Origin: JBFAPK01 sp040676675
GTDB taxonomy: Bacteria > Actinomycetota > Actinomycetes > Mycobacteriales > Micromonosporaceae
Length of the DNA: 64,000 bases
NCBI RefSeq assembly: GCF_040676675.1
Contig: NZ_JBFAPK010000040.1
Coordinates: 17,375-81,374, forward strand
Reading direction: 5' to 3'
Under the pieces are notes generated by a model that saw only the letters and a program-made list of their open reading frames with translations, was not told the origin of the DNA and ran no database searches. Shown in pieces: positions 48,515 to 58,185 of the stretch (its first letter is position 1; each line of letters begins with the position of its first letter). The position numbers and the translations under genes were made by a program.

Positions 48515-48973
48515 ATGTCAAACGTGCTTTCCGTACCGCCGGCCGGGCCGGCGCGGGCCGCCGACCACTTCGCCGCGCGGATGGCCTTCGAGACCGACGT
48601 CAGCGACGTGCACGCCGACCTGGAGGCGGCCGTCCCGGGCCTGGTCGTCGTCGACGTCCGCGACCTCACGGCGTGGCGGCAGGGGCACCTGCCCGGCGCC
48701 GTCCACCTGCCCCGGCGGGAGATCGCCGAGCGGGCCGAGCGGGAGATCCCGGCCGGCAGCGCGGTGGTGACCTACTGCTGGGGCCCGGGCTGCAACGGCT
48801 CCACCCGGGCGGCGTACGAGTTCGCCCGGCTCGGCTACCCGGTCAAGGAGATGATCGGCGGCTACGAGTACTGGGTCCGCGAGGGCTTCGCGGTGCGTAC
48901 GGTGACCGGGCTCGTCCGGCGTCCGGCCGACGAGCTGACCGCCCCGCGTACCGGGGCCGCCTGCGCCTGCTGA
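48515..48973 (+). CDS. Rhodanese-like domain protein
   Basis: A 152-residue single-domain rhodanese, a possible sulfurtransferase. VVVDVRDLTAWRQGHLPGAV carries the family start (DVR, GHxPGA), and VTYCWGPGCNGSTRAAYEFA has the active-site Cys (YCWGPGCN); KEMIGGYEYWVREGF closes the fold. Two further Cys end the protein (ACAC). It is the divergent partner of the GlxA-type regulator. Confidence 0.92.
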   Translation: MSNVLSVPPAGPARAADHFAARMAFETDVSDVHADLEAAVPGLVVVDVRDLTAWRQGHLPGAVHLPRREIAERAEREIPAGSAVVTYCWGPGCNGSTRAAYEFARLGYPVKEMIGGYEYWVREGFAVRTVTGLVRRPADELTAPRTGAACAC

Positions 48974-48998
48974 CGGGTGCCGGCCGCCGACCACCGCC

Positions 48999-49062
48999 GG
49001 GACGCCTCGGCCGGTCGCAAGGGACGCCTGCCGGGTCGCGAGGGACGCCTCGGCCGGTCACC
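48999..49062 (+). repeat. Three tandem ~21-nt repeats after the rhodanese gene
   Basis: GGGACGCCT-led units at 48999-49020, 49021-49041 and 49042-49062 (two to five mismatches each). They start 26 bp after the stop codon and reach the stop of the convergent STAND gene. Confidence 0.85.
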
Positions 49063-49073
49063 GCCGGGCCGCG

Positions 49074-51689
49074 TCAGCCGTCGACGGCGGGCAGGGTGGC
49101 GAGCAGGGCGCGGATGCTCTCGGCTTCGAGGGACTCCAGCCCGGTGTAGCCGGCGAGGGCGTGTTCGAAGTGGTGCCGGGCTCGGGCGGGGTCGCCGAGG
49201 GCGCGGTGGGCGTGGCCGAGCCCGGTGTGGGCGCGGGCCTGCGGCTCCCGCGCGGCGACGTCGGTGGCGATGGCGAGCGCGTCGGTGTGATGGGCGAGGG
49301 CGTCCGCCGGCCGGCCGAGGGCGCGGGCGGCCTCGCCCAGACCGTTGAGCACCCAGGCCTCGACCTCCCGTTCGTTGATCTCGCGGCAGACGACCAGCGC
49401 CTGCGTGAAGTACTCGACGGCCCGGTTCGGCCGGCCGAGGCTGAGGTGGACGCTGCCGAGGTTGTCCAGCGTGTTGGCCTCGCCCTGCCGGTGACCGATC
49501 TCCCGGAACACGGCCAGGGCCTGCCGCAGGTGCTCGGCGGCGGACTCGTGGCGGCTCAGCCGCTGCTCGGCGAGGCCGAGGTTGGTCAACGCGGTCGCCC
49601 GGCCGAGCCGGTCGCTGCCCCGCCGGAACAGGGCGACCGCCCGCTCCAGGTGGCCGATGGCCGCGTCGTACCGGCCGCGCTGCGCCTCGACCGTGCCGAG
49701 GTTGATCAGCGCGAGGCCCTGCTGGGCGTCGTCGCCGACGAGCCGCGCGAGATCCATGGCCCGGCGGAGGTACCCGGCGGCCGGCTCGTGCCGGCCGCGC
49801 AGCCGCTCGACGTTGCCGAGCACGCTCAACGCCCGGGCCTGTTCGGCCCGGTCGCCCGCCTGCTCGGCGACGGTCAGCGCCTGGTGCAGGTACTCCACGG
49901 CCCGTTCGTACCGGTACAGGTGCAGGTGGGCCACGCCGATGCCGAGCAGCGACCGGGCCTGCCCGGACCGGTCCCCGGTCAGCTCGGCCGCGCGCCGGGC
50001 ATGGGTGTGGATGGCCAGCGCGTCGGAGTAGTGGCCGCCGTCGAGGTAGCGGTACAGGGCGGTGGAGAGGTCGACGGTGTGGGCGGGCCAGCCGCCGGTG
50101 GCCGTGTGGGCGGCCACCGCCACCAGGTTGGGCAGTTCGAGGTCCAGCCAGGTACGGGCGGCGTCCGGGTCGGCCAGGGGGACGGTCCCGGCGGTCGGCG
50201 CGGGTACCCGGGCCTGGCGGCGGGCGTCGGCCAGGTCCAGCAGTTCGGTGGCGGCGCCGGCGGTGGCCAGGTACGCGTCGAACAGGCGACCCTGGGCGGC
50301 GCGCCGGCCCCGCTCGGTCTCGTGCACGCTGGCGAGGTGCGCGGCGTACGCGCGCAGCAGGTCGTGCATGGCGTACCGGCCGGGCGTGGTGGCCTGGACC
50401 AGGTGGGCGCGGGTCAGCGTCTCCAGCTCGTGGCGGGCGGACGCCTGGTCGGTGGCGGCCAAGGCGGCGACCGCGTACTCGTCGAACTCGGCACCGGGAT
50501 GCAGCCCCAGCAGCCGGAACGTGCGGGCCGCCGGGTCCGGGAGGTGCTGCACCGACCAGGAGAAGACCGCGGTGACGGCGGCGCGCGGATCACCCTCGGT
50601 CTCCATCAGCTCCAGGCGCTCCTGCCGGTCGGCCAGCTCGGCGGCGAGTTCGGCGAGGGTGGCGGAGGGGCGGGCGGTGGCCCGTTCGGCGGCGACCCGC
50701 AACGCCAACGGCAGCCGCGCGCAGAGGTTCGCCAGCGTGGCGACGACCTCCGGCTCGGCCTCGGCCCGGGGGCCGATCAGGCGGTCCAGCAGCGCGACCG
50801 CCTCCGGCAGGGGCAGCAGGTCCAGCTCGACCCGCCGGGCCCCGTCGCGGGCCACCAGGCCCGAGAGCCGGTCCCGGCTGGTCACCACGACGGCGCACGA
50901 GGGGGTACCGGGCAGCAACGGGCGTACCTGCTCGACCGTGCCGGCGTTGTCCAGCACGATCAGCATCCGCCGGCCGGAGAGCTGCGTACGGTAGCGGGCG
51001 GCCCGTTCCTCGACGTCGAGCGGGAGATCCCCGCCGGCCACCCCCAACGAGGCCAGCAGCCGGGCCAGGGCCTCGCCGGGACCCATCGGCTGCTCGGGAT
51101 CGTAGCCGCGCAGGTTGACGTAGAGCTGGCCGTCCGGGAAACGGTCGGCGACCCGGTGGGCCCAGTGCACGGCCAGCGCCGTCTTGCCGACGCCGGCCGT
51201 ACCGGAGAGCGCCGAGATCAGTACGGCGGTGGGCGCCGCGCCGGACGAATCGGCCAGCATGCCGTCCAGCCGGGCCAGTTGGTCGTCGCGGCCGGTGAAG
51301 GCGAAGACGTCGGCCGGCAGCTGCCGGGGCACCGGCCTCCCCTTCGCGCGGCCCGGCCGGCGCGGCGTACGACGCTCCGCCTCGGCTACCCGGTCCCGGG
51401 CGGTGGCGAGGGCCCCCTGCTCGGCCGGGGTGGCGCCGAGCAGCCCGACCAGCACGTCGAACCGGTCGGTGGGCGGCAGGGTCTTGCCGGTCAGGTATTC
51501 CGCCACCGCCGCCACCGACCAGCCGGTGAGGGCGGCCAGCTCGCGGTAGGTCAGCTCGCCGTCGCGGCGCTGTCGCGCGTGGCGGCGCCGTAGCGCCCGC
51601 AACAACCCGGCGAGGTCCTGTCGCGTCCGCGTCTCAGAGGTGTCCAAAGTAGACAGATTGGGCGCGTTTCTGTTCAGGTGCTGGGTCAT
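49074..51689 (-). CDS. STAND regulator: XRE-like HTH, NB-ARC ATPase and TPR domains
   Basis: An 871-residue signal-transduction ATPase. Order: N-terminal helix-turn-helix (LTYRELAALTGWSVAAVAEY, ~45-65), NB-ARC with P-loop SGTAGVGKTALAVHWA (~160-175), Walker B-like RRMLIVLDNAG and the winged-helix part (~370-450). At least seven TPRs follow in the C-terminal 350 residues (pattern ALxNLGxxxxxxGRxxxA). It resembles the AfsR/SARP-type regulators without the BTAD domain. It probably binds a ligand or protein through the TPRs to switch transcription of unlinked genes. Confidence 0.92.
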   Translation of the reverse strand: MTQHLNRNAPNLSTLDTSETRTRQDLAGLLRALRRRHARQRRDGELTYRELAALTGWSVAAVAEYLTGKTLPPTDRFDVLVGLLGATPAEQGALATARDRVAEAERRTPRRPGRAKGRPVPRQLPADVFAFTGRDDQLARLDGMLADSSGAAPTAVLISALSGTAGVGKTALAVHWAHRVADRFPDGQLYVNLRGYDPEQPMGPGEALARLLASLGVAGGDLPLDVEERAARYRTQLSGRRMLIVLDNAGTVEQVRPLLPGTPSCAVVVTSRDRLSGLVARDGARRVELDLLPLPEAVALLDRLIGPRAEAEPEVVATLANLCARLPLALRVAAERATARPSATLAELAAELADRQERLELMETEGDPRAAVTAVFSWSVQHLPDPAARTFRLLGLHPGAEFDEYAVAALAATDQASARHELETLTRAHLVQATTPGRYAMHDLLRAYAAHLASVHETERGRRAAQGRLFDAYLATAGAATELLDLADARRQARVPAPTAGTVPLADPDAARTWLDLELPNLVAVAAHTATGGWPAHTVDLSTALYRYLDGGHYSDALAIHTHARRAAELTGDRSGQARSLLGIGVAHLHLYRYERAVEYLHQALTVAEQAGDRAEQARALSVLGNVERLRGRHEPAAGYLRRAMDLARLVGDDAQQGLALINLGTVEAQRGRYDAAIGHLERAVALFRRGSDRLGRATALTNLGLAEQRLSRHESAAEHLRQALAVFREIGHRQGEANTLDNLGSVHLSLGRPNRAVEYFTQALVVCREINEREVEAWVLNGLGEAARALGRPADALAHHTDALAIATDVAAREPQARAHTGLGHAHRALGDPARARHHFEHALAGYTGLESLEAESIRALLATLPAVDG

Positions 51690-51875
51690 TGGTGGCGTCC
51701 CCCGTGGTGTCCGGTCGACGGGGGCAGCCTAGACGGCGGTTCACATGATCGATAGATGTGCGCCGGTTTCCGGCCGTGTTCGCCGTTGTTCGGAATCGCC
51801 GTCCCGCCGCTCACCCGTCCGCCACGATCTTCCGGTGCCCACCGCGTACCCCTGACGCTCCGGAAGGGACTGTCC

Positions 51876-53588
<1,713 letters not shown>

Positions 53589-53681
53589 CGGTCTCCGGGT
53601 GCGCGACAACCACGGCGAGCACGGGCCGACCGACCGGCCCTGTTCATAGAGGAAGCACGTCGGTCCGAGTGGAGGGAATGA

Positions 53682-54875
53682 ATGATCATGCGATTGTGGT
53701 CGAGGGGCGTGACCGCCGCGACGTTGGCCGGGTTGTTGGTCGGGGCGACACTCGCCACCGGCGGGCCCGCGTCGGCGGCGGGGGCGGCCGGCGGGTCGGC
53801 GACGGGGTCGGTCGGCATCATGGGCGCCGGCACCAACGACTTCACCGGCGACGGCAGAGCCGACCTGACCGCGCTCTACGACTACGGGAACGCCTCGTCC
53901 GGCCTGTTCGTGCTCCCGGGCACCCAAAAGATCGAGGACGCCGCGACGCAGCCGTACCGGGTCTGGTTCGCCGGGCCGGGGAACTTCGGGGCCAACGTGA
54001 CGAAGCTCGCCGCCGGGGACTTCACCGGCGACGGTCTCTCCGACGTCCTGGCGCTCTACGACTACGGCGGCGGCGAGGCAGGGCTCTTCGTCTTCCCGGG
54101 TACCGCCGGCCGGGGCGACGGTGCCACCGACGCGTACCGGGTCTGGTGGGTGCCGCGCGGCAACTTCTGGCCGAGCGCCATGAAGATCACCGCGGGGGAC
54201 GTCACCGGCGACGGCAAGGCCGACCTGCTCGCGTTCTACGACTACGGCAACGCCGACACCGGGCTCTTCGTCTTCCCGGGTACGTCGGCCGTCGGCGACG
54301 GCGCCACCGACCCGTACCTGGCCTGGCAGAGCGGGCGGGGCAACTTCAACATGAACGCCGCGAAGATCGCCGCCGGGGACTTCACCGGCGACGGCAGGGC
54401 TGACCTGCTCGCGCTCTACGACTACGGCAACGGCGCGGCGGGCCTCTGGGTCTACCCCGGCACCTCGGGCGCGATGAACCCGTACCGGGTCTGGTACGTC
54501 CCGGCGAACAACTTCAACGTCGGTTCGGTCCGTACGGTCGACACCGACGACATCAACGGCGACGGCGTGGTCGACTTCCTCGCGGTCACCGACAACGCGG
54601 TGTTCCGGTTCGGCGGCACCGCGCAGGCGGGCGACGGCGCCACCCAGGCGGGCGTCTACGCCCAACTGCCGACCCAGTTCGGGCAGGCGAAGGTCGTGGT
54701 GGGCGACTACGACGCCAACGGCTTCGCCGACCTGATCTTCCTGCTCGACCACGGTGGCGGCTCCGCCTCGGCGTGGGTCCTCTCCGGTGCGGTACCGCCG
54801 CAGAACCAGATCCTGTACCGGGTCTGGTACACGGGTCCGGGCAACTTCTGGCCCAGCGCGGTCAAGGTCGCGTGA
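53682..54875 (+). CDS. Secreted FG-GAP/VCBS-repeat protein
   Basis: A 397-residue protein with signal peptide (AATLAGLLVGATLATGGPAS, ~12-33) followed by about six to seven FG-GAP-type repeats, each with D-[FV]-TGDG-x-[AS]DLLALYDYG and [LV]FVFPGT. Four are nearly identical at protein and DNA level (from 53831, 54013, 54196, 54376). They form a beta-propeller that may bind calcium through the DxxGDG loops. Function is probably carbohydrate or surface binding. It lies 93 bp after the subtilase gene. Confidence 0.88.
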   Translation: MIMRLWSRGVTAATLAGLLVGATLATGGPASAAGAAGGSATGSVGIMGAGTNDFTGDGRADLTALYDYGNASSGLFVLPGTQKIEDAATQPYRVWFAGPGNFGANVTKLAAGDFTGDGLSDVLALYDYGGGEAGLFVFPGTAGRGDGATDAYRVWWVPRGNFWPSAMKITAGDVTGDGKADLLAFYDYGNADTGLFVFPGTSAVGDGATDPYLAWQSGRGNFNMNAAKIAAGDFTGDGRADLLALYDYGNGAAGLWVYPGTSGAMNPYRVWYVPANNFNVGSVRTVDTDDINGDGVVDFLAVTDNAVFRFGGTAQAGDGATQAGVYAQLPTQFGQAKVVVGDYDANGFADLIFLLDHGGGSASAWVLSGAVPPQNQILYRVWYTGPGNFWPSAVKVA

Positions 54876-55020
54876 TCGGCTGACCGAGCCGCCACGACGG
54901 CGTGAACGAGAGGCCGGTCGCCGCACCCGCGGCGGCCGGCCTCTCCGCGCCCGGCCGGTCTTGCCATGCCGGGCGTCGGGCGGCTCGCAAGCGGCGGCCG
55001 GCGCGCGCCGCTCTTCCAAG

Positions 55021-55054
55021 AGTTCTAGAACTATGCTACTAGTTATAGAACTAT
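55021..55054 (+). promoter_or_regulatory. Two tandem palindromic operators before trpB
   Basis: AGTTCTAGAACTAT (55021-55034) and AGTTATAGAACTAT (55041-55054) are 20 bp apart, so on the same face of the helix. The cores AGTTCTAGAACT and the near-palindrome TAGTTATAGAACTA are AT-rich islands in a GC-rich genome. They are likely binding sites of the GntR-family protein encoded downstream. Confidence 0.75.
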
Positions 55055-55063
55055 TGGAGAGGG

Positions 55064-56341
55064 GTGGCACAGGTGGGAGACGTACTGATCCCGTCGCGGG
55101 CCGGGGTGATGAGCGAACCCGGGCCGCGCGGAAGATTCGGCGAGTACGGCGGCCGGTACGTGCCGGAGCCGCTGGTGGCGGCCTGCCAGGAGGTCGCCGA
55201 CGCGTTCCGCGAGGCATGGTCCGACCCGGGCTTCCGGGGCGACCTCGACGCGCTGCTGACCCGGCACGCGGGCCGGCCCACGGCGCTCACCCCGGCCTCG
55301 CGGCTCTCCGCCGAGCTGGGCGTGAACCTGCTGCTCAAACGCGAGGACCTGGCCCACACCGGCTCGCACAAAATCAACAACGTCCTCGGCCAGGCGCTGC
55401 TGGCCAGCCGGATGGGGCGTACCCGGCTGATCGCCGAGACCGGCGCCGGCCAGCACGGCGTGGCCACCGCGACCGCCGCCGCGCTGCTCGGGCTGCGGGC
55501 GACGGTCTTCATGGGGGAGCGCGACGTCGAACGCCAGGCGCTCAACGTGTTCCGGATGCGGATGCTCGGCGCCGAGGTGGTGCCGGTGGCCAGCGGCAGC
55601 CGCACCCTCAAGGACGCCACCAGCGAGGCGATGCGCCACTGGGTCGGCGCCGTGCACGACTCCCACTACTGCATGGGCTCGGTCGTCGGGCCGTACCCCT
55701 ACCCCTGGATGGTCCGCGAGTTCCAGCGCGTCATCGGCGACGAGGCGCGCGCGCAGTGCGCCGCCGAGCTGGGCAGCGACGCACCGGACGCGGGGATGCC
55801 GGAAGCCGGGCTGCCGGGAGCCGGGATACCCGACGCGGGGATGCCGGAAGCCGGAATACCCGACTTCGTGGTCGCCTGCGTCGGCGGCGGCTCCAACGCG
55901 GCCGGCACCTTCGCCGGCTTCGTGGACACCCCCGCCCAGCTCGTCGGTGTCGAGGCCGAGGGCGGCGCCGGCGCCACCCACGGCCGCCCCGGCGTGCTGC
56001 ACGGCGTCCGCTCGCTCTTTCTCCAGGGGCACGACGGCCAGATCAGCGAGGCGCACTCCATCGCCGCCGGACTCGACTATCCCGGGGTCGGGCCCGAGCA
56101 CGCGTACCTGCGCGACCTCGGCCGGGCGCGGTACGTCACGGTCGGCGACGCGGAGGTGGTCGAGGCGGCGGTACGGCTCGCCCGTACCGAGGGGATCGTG
56201 CCGGCCCTGGAGTCGGCGCACGCGGTCGCCTGGGTGATCCGCGCGGCCGGCACGGGGGAGCTGCCGGCCGGCGCGACCGTGCTGCTCACCCTCTCCGGGC
56301 GCGGCGACAAGGACATCTCCACCTTCCAGGAGCTGCGATGA
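55064..56341 (+). CDS. trpB: Tryptophan synthase beta chain with a repeat insertion
   Basis: A 425-residue PLP enzyme that condenses indole and serine to tryptophan. GRFGEYGGRYVPEPLVAACQ, the PLP Lys in HTGSHKINN, the catalytic Glu in AETGAGQHGVA and the phosphate loop GGGSNAAG are intact. Just before that loop the protein has an insertion of five-residue repeats (AGMPE, AGLPG, AGIPD, AGMPE, AGIPD) encoded by five 15-nt units (55790-55864). GTG 55064 is 1 nt after the ribosome site; GTG 55073 or ATG 55109 are possible starts. It overlaps trpA (ATGA) and lacks the other trp genes nearby. Confidence 0.93.
   Translation: MAQVGDVLIPSRAGVMSEPGPRGRFGEYGGRYVPEPLVAACQEVADAFREAWSDPGFRGDLDALLTRHAGRPTALTPASRLSAELGVNLLLKREDLAHTGSHKINNVLGQALLASRMGRTRLIAETGAGQHGVATATAAALLGLRATVFMGERDVERQALNVFRMRMLGAEVVPVASGSRTLKDATSEAMRHWVGAVHDSHYCMGSVVGPYPYPWMVREFQRVIGDEARAQCAAELGSDAPDAGMPEAGLPGAGIPDAGMPEAGIPDFVVACVGGGSNAAGTFAGFVDTPAQLVGVEAEGGAGATHGRPGVLHGVRSLFLQGHDGQISEAHSIAAGLDYPGVGPEHAYLRDLGRARYVTVGDAEVVEAAVRLARTEGIVPALESAHAVAWVIRAAGTGELPAGATVLLTLSGRGDKDISTFQELR
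55790..55864 (+). repeat. Five 15-nt tandem repeats inside trpB
   Basis: Five in-frame 15-nt units (55790, 55805, 55820, 55835, 55850) encode AGMPE/AGLPG/AGIPD/AGMPE/AGIPD. Units 1 and 4 are identical, as are the ACCCGAC ends of units 3 and 5, so the array grew by duplication. Confidence 0.9.
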
Positions 56342-57192
56342 ACCGGACGACGACCTCCGACCGGGCGACGACCACCGGCCGGACGACGACCACCGGGGCC
56401 CTGGAGGCCCACCTGCGGGACCGCCGCGCCGCCGGGCGCAAGCTGCTCATGCCGTACGTGACCGGCGGCGTCGTGCCCGGGTGGACCCGGTACCTGCGGG
56501 CCTTCGTCGAGGCCGGCGCGGACGCGATCGAGGTCGGGCTCCCCTTCTCGGACCCCACCCTCGACGGGGTCACCATCCAGGAGGCGAGCGAGGCGGCGCT
56601 GGCCCGCGGCGCCACCGTCGCCGGCATCCTCGCCGAACTGGCCGAGGCCGCCCCCGCGCCGGAGGTACCACTGGTCGCCAGCACCTACTCCCACCTGGTG
56701 CTGCGGGAGGGGCCCGGCCCGTTCTGCGCGGCGCTGCGCGCGGCCGGCGTCACCGGCCTGATCGTGCCCGACCTGCCGTTGGAGGAGTCGGCGGAGCTGG
56801 AGGCCGCGGCGGCCGGGGCCGGGGTGGACCTGGCCCTGCTCGCCTCCCCGGTGACGCCGCCGGCCCGGCTCGTCGAGATCGGACGCCGCAGCCGGGGCTT
56901 CGTCTACGCGGTCTCGCTGATGGGGACCACCGGCGAGCGGGACACGCTGGCCGGGTCGGCCGCCGCGCTCGCCGGGCGGGTCGCGCGCGCCACCGACCGG
57001 CCCGTCCTGCTCGGCTTCGGCATCTCCACGCCGGAGCACGCGGCCCGGGCCGCCCGGGCCGCCGACGGCGTGGTGGTCGGCGCCGCGGTGGTACGGCAAC
57101 TCCTCGACGGGGCGGGTCCGGCCGAGGTCGGCGCCTGTCTGGCTAAAATGCGCCGAGCGCTCGACGACGCCCGACCGCCCGGCCCCGAGTAG
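56338..57192 (+). CDS. trpA: Tryptophan synthase alpha chain
   Basis: A 284-residue TIM-barrel enzyme that cleaves indole-3-glycerol phosphate to indole. The catalytic Glu and Asp lie in IEVGLPFSDPTLDGVTIQ; VTGLIVPDLPLEES, SRGFVYAVSLMGTTGER and the phosphate site VLLGFGISTPEH / ADGVVVGAAVV are present. The N-terminus is an unusual Thr-rich tail (MNRTTTSDRATTTGRTTTTG). Its start overlaps the trpB stop; the pair should form the alpha2beta2 synthase. Confidence 0.93.
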   Translation: MNRTTTSDRATTTGRTTTTGALEAHLRDRRAAGRKLLMPYVTGGVVPGWTRYLRAFVEAGADAIEVGLPFSDPTLDGVTIQEASEAALARGATVAGILAELAEAAPAPEVPLVASTYSHLVLREGPGPFCAALRAAGVTGLIVPDLPLEESAELEAAAAGAGVDLALLASPVTPPARLVEIGRRSRGFVYAVSLMGTTGERDTLAGSAAALAGRVARATDRPVLLGFGISTPEHAARAARAADGVVVGAAVVRQLLDGAGPAEVGACLAKMRRALDDARPPGPE

Positions 57193-57252
57193 CCGGCGGG
57201 AGTCGCCCGGCGCGCCGCGCCGCCGACCAGCCCAGGAGCGTGACCAACCGCG

Positions 57253-58008
57253 ATGGCCCGCGACGCCGGACACGAGGCGAGGTACCGCGCCATCGCCGCC
57301 GACCTCGCCGCGAAGATCCGCGCGGGACGGTACGCCCCCGGCGAGGCGCTGCCGCCGCAGCGCGAGCTGAGCGCCTCGTACGGGGTCACCCTCATGACGC
57401 TGCGGCAGGCGCTGCGGCAGCTCAGCGACGAGGGGCTGATCGTGCAGCAGGCCGGGCGGGGCACGTTCGTCTCCCCGCCCCACCTCGCGTACCAGCTCGG
57501 CTCGCTCCGGAGCCTCGCCGACGACCTGCGCAAACAGGGGCACGAGGTGCGCACGCTGGTGCTGGGGCGGGCCGTACGCCGGGTGCCGGCCCGGATCGCC
57601 GCGCGGCTGCGTACCGGGCCGGAGGAGACCGCGCTGCGGCTGGAGCGGGTACGCGAGTTCGCCGGCCGCGCCGCCATCCACCAGGTCTCCTGGGTGCGCC
57701 AGCCCGCCGCCGACCGGATCCGGGAGCGCGACTTCACCGGTACCTCGCTCTACGCGGCGCTCGCCGACGCGGGCGTCGCGGTCGCCCGGGCGGCGGAGAC
57801 GATCCGGCCCGGCCTGCTCGACGCCGCCGTGGCGCGGCACCTCGGGGAGCCCGCCGGCAGTCCCGTCTTCGTCAGCGACCGGGTCACGTATGCCCTCGAC
57901 GGGGCGGCCGTGGTCACCGACCGCGCCACCATCCTCGGCAGCATGATGGAGATCCGTACCGACCGCGCGGCGACCGGCGCCTCGCTCAGCTGGGGCGCGG
58001 CCAGCTGA
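57253..58008 (+). CDS. GntR-family regulator with UTRA domain (HutC-like)
   Basis: A 251-residue HutC-type GntR regulator. The winged helix reads IAADLAAKIRAGRYAPGEAL, PPQRELSASYGVTLMTLRQA and GRGTFVSPP (~15-80). The UTRA effector domain follows (LRLERVREFAGRAAIHQVSW, SLYAALADAGVAVARAAETI, VFVSDRVTYALDGAAVVTDR). It sits 60 bp after trpA on the same strand and probably regulates trpBA through the palindromes at 55021-55054. Confidence 0.92.
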   Translation: MARDAGHEARYRAIAADLAAKIRAGRYAPGEALPPQRELSASYGVTLMTLRQALRQLSDEGLIVQQAGRGTFVSPPHLAYQLGSLRSLADDLRKQGHEVRTLVLGRAVRRVPARIAARLRTGPEETALRLERVREFAGRAAIHQVSWVRQPAADRIRERDFTGTSLYAALADAGVAVARAAETIRPGLLDAAVARHLGEPAGSPVFVSDRVTYALDGAAVVTDRATILGSMMEIRTDRAATGASLSWGAAS

Positions 58009-58048
58009 GAGTCGTGGGGCCCTCCGCCCGCCGGCGAGCCCGCTCGGG

Positions 58049-58077
58049 CGTTTCTGTTCTGGTGCTGAACAGAAACG
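58049..58077 (+). terminator. 11-bp inverted repeat between gntR and the glycosidase gene
   Basis: CGTTTCTGTTC (58049-58059), a 7-nt loop, and GAACAGAAACG (58067-58077) form a perfect stem 40 bp after the gntR stop. It may be a terminator or an operator, since it directly precedes the glycosidase promoter. Confidence 0.7.
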
Positions 58078-58087
58078 TTGAACTTTG

Positions 58088-58116
58088 TTGACTTCTGTCG
58101 ATTGCTGACGTTTATT
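58088..58116 (+). promoter_or_regulatory. Promoter of the secreted glycosidase gene
   Basis: TTGACT (58088-58093), a 17-bp spacer and TTTATT (58111-58116) in an AT-rich stretch. The transcript would have a ~60-nt leader ending in GGAAGGAGA before TTG 58186. Confidence 0.6.
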
Positions 58117-58185
58117 GGCTTCAATATCCGGGCGGTACCGGCGGCCGCTCGTCTCCTCTTCTTCGCCCCCGGAAGGAGACACCCC

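Noticed and set aside
53682..54875. Repeats in the FG-GAP gene as a DNA-level mobile repeat
   Set aside because: They follow protein repeat units in frame and reflect domain duplication in a beta-propeller.
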